Position numbers and translations under genes: made by a program. Below, in pieces: positions 28,888-30,003 of a stretch of DNA of 30,003 bases (position 1 is the stretch's first letter; every line of letters starts with the position of its first letter). This DNA comes from Halieaceae bacterium UBA6060. GTDB taxonomy: Bacteria > Pseudomonadota > Gammaproteobacteria > Pseudomonadales > Halieaceae. The notes below the pieces were generated by a model that was not told the DNA's origin, made no database searches, and worked only from the letters and a program-made list of their open reading frames with translations. The DNA lies in contig DIYG01000110.1 of assembly GCA_002428935.1 (NCBI GenBank), forward strand, positions 1-30,003. Direction: 5' to 3'.

Positions 28888-30003
28888 TTAGATGGTCGCG
28901 GAAAAACGTGTTTCCTTCGACGCTTTGCCCTTGCCCAGGTGTTCGTCAAAGGGCATGCACAAGTTACGTAAAAACGCGCGACCAGCTGCGGAAACCTCCA
29001 GGCGATCATCGTCGATGGAGATCAATCCATCGCTTACGGCAGGGGCAAGTTCTTTAAGGGCGTCGGCAAAATGCTCGTGGAACGTAATGCCAAAGTCTCG
29101 CTCGCATTCTCGGATGTCCAGGTAGAGATCGCAGATAAGAGACATGATGATCCGCCGCCGGAGCTTGTCTTCTTGGTTACTCAGATATCCGCGGGTTATT
29201 GGCGATTGTTCGTCAGCCAGGAGCGCGTAGTAGTCATCTAGGCCGCGGGCGTTCTGCAGATAAAAATCGCCGATTTGACTGATGGATGAAACGCCAATGC
29301 CCAACAGGTCTTCGGCCAATTGTAGGGAGTAGCCCTGAAAGTTGCGTTGCAGTCGACCTTCGCCCTGGGCTACGGCCAGGTCGTCCTGGGGCAGCACATA
29401 GTGGTCCATGCCGATGAAGCGGTAGCCCGCGTCCTGAAGGGTCGCGCTGATCATTTGCGCGAGCAATAGTTTTTCTTCAGGTTCGGGAAGGGTTAGGCGA
29501 TCAATGGAACGCTGAGGTGCAAAGCGCTCGGGCAAATGGGCGTAGTTGTAGCAAGCGATGCGGTCCGGGCGCAGGCTAATGACCTGGCGCAGCGTCTCCG
29601 CCATGCTGTTGTGATCCTGATAGGGCAATCCGTAAATGAGGTCAAAACTCAGGGAGCGGAATCCGTAGGTTCGCACCGCTTCCACGAGTTCGGCCACGCT
29701 GGCGTAGCTCTGGCGTCGGTTGATGGCGGCCTGCACGCGCTCGTCGAAATCCTGGATGCCCAAGCTGATACGATTAAAACCAACTCCCTTGAGCAGGGCA
29801 ATGGTTGCAGCTCCCACAGTGCGTGGATCGATTTCGATGGAGTACTCCCGGTACTCTTTGTCCAGGAGCCGAAAGTGGCTCGCCAGACCGTGCATGAGTT
29901 CCGTGATCTCGCCGTCATCCAGGTAGGTGGGTGTGCCGCCGCCCCAGTGCATCTGAGTGACCGGCCGCTCCCGGCCCACGAGGTCGCTTTGGAGTCGTAG
30001 CTC
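28888..30003 (-). CDS. hemN: oxygen-independent coproporphyrinogen III oxidase, 5' part cut by the window end
   Basis: The frame is open to base 30003, leaving about 371 C-terminal residues of an enzyme normally near 455. Missing are the N-terminus and the radical-SAM CxxxCxxC cluster motif. Present are MHWGGGTPTYL, the SAM-domain stretch EIDPRTVGAATIALLKGVGFNRISLGIQDFD, DLIYGLPYQD, YAHLPERFAPQR, FIGMDHYVLPQDDLAVAQGEGRLQRNFQGYS, LLGIGVSSISQIGDFYLQN and the HemN C-terminal domain ending RNLCMPFDEHL. It oxidatively decarboxylates coproporphyrinogen III without oxygen in haem synthesis. Its place next to fnr and ahead of cco genes suits microaerobic haem supply. The upstream control region is outside the window. 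Confidence 0.97.
   Translation of the reverse strand, partial: ELRLQSDLVGRERPVTQMHWGGGTPTYLDDGEITELMHGLASHFRLLDKEYREYSIEIDPRTVGAATIALLKGVGFNRISLGIQDFDERVQAAINRRQSYASVAELVEAVRTYGFRSLSFDLIYGLPYQDHNSMAETLRQVISLRPDRIACYNYAHLPERFAPQRSIDRLTLPEPEEKLLLAQMISATLQDAGYRFIGMDHYVLPQDDLAVAQGEGRLQRNFQGYSLQLAEDLLGIGVSSISQIGDFYLQNARGLDDYYALLADEQSPITRGYLSNQEDKLRRRIIMSLICDLYLDIRECERDFGITFHEHFADALKELAPAVSDGLISIDDDRLEVSAAGRAFLRNLCMPFDEHLGKGKASKETRFSATI

Overview
The window looks like chromosomal DNA of a marine gammaproteobacterium. The conserved pepA-holC-valS block divergent to lptFG, OmpW, an oxygen-sensing FNR/ANR and a full cbb3 oxidase locus with its assembly genes fit the Cellvibrionales, probably a Halieaceae (OM60/NOR5)-like aerobe. 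That placement is inferred from gene content and protein style, not from a marker-gene comparison. No tRNA, rRNA, insertion sequence, prophage or CRISPR array was seen.

Left part (1-13.5 kb): housekeeping. A broken 3' gene end is followed by a minus-strand group: a small cold-shock protein, a membrane-anchored cold-shock-domain protein and a methyltransferase. Next come valS, holC and pepA (minus), then lptF-lptG (plus), which supply the inner-membrane part of the LPS export machine. An RDD membrane protein sits in an operon with an unusual periodic-repeat protein. Divergent from these is the translationally coupled chain bolA - trhO - ThDP-dependent 2-oxoacid decarboxylase, followed by a small unknown gene.

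Middle (13.6-18.2 kb): a secreted trypsin-like protease whose signal peptide is built from a 12-bp tandem repeat; ompW behind a perfect FNR box; an unknown membrane protein; and a compact operon NfeD - SPFH protein - HigA-like HTH protein with a palindrome at its predicted transcription start.

Right part (18.2-30.0 kb): an uninterrupted minus-strand microaerobic respiration island. In transcription order it holds hemN (cut by the window end), fnr, a Yip1-domain membrane protein, ccoN-ccoO-ccoQ-ccoP (cbb3 oxidase), ccoG-ccoH-ccoI-ccoS (copper delivery and assembly) and a TauE/SafE-like membrane protein. The short genes ccoQ and ccoS were read directly from the sequence. A palindromic FNR/ANR site placed like a class II activator site precedes the Yip1-ccoNOQP unit, so the FNR encoded here probably controls both the oxidase and ompW.

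The most notable non-coding signal is a motif of the form CGACTWWGGTC. It occurs twice, 22 bp apart, between fnr and the Yip1 gene, and once (13 bp identical) upstream of the ompW FNR box. It may be the site of a second, unidentified regulator acting with FNR.
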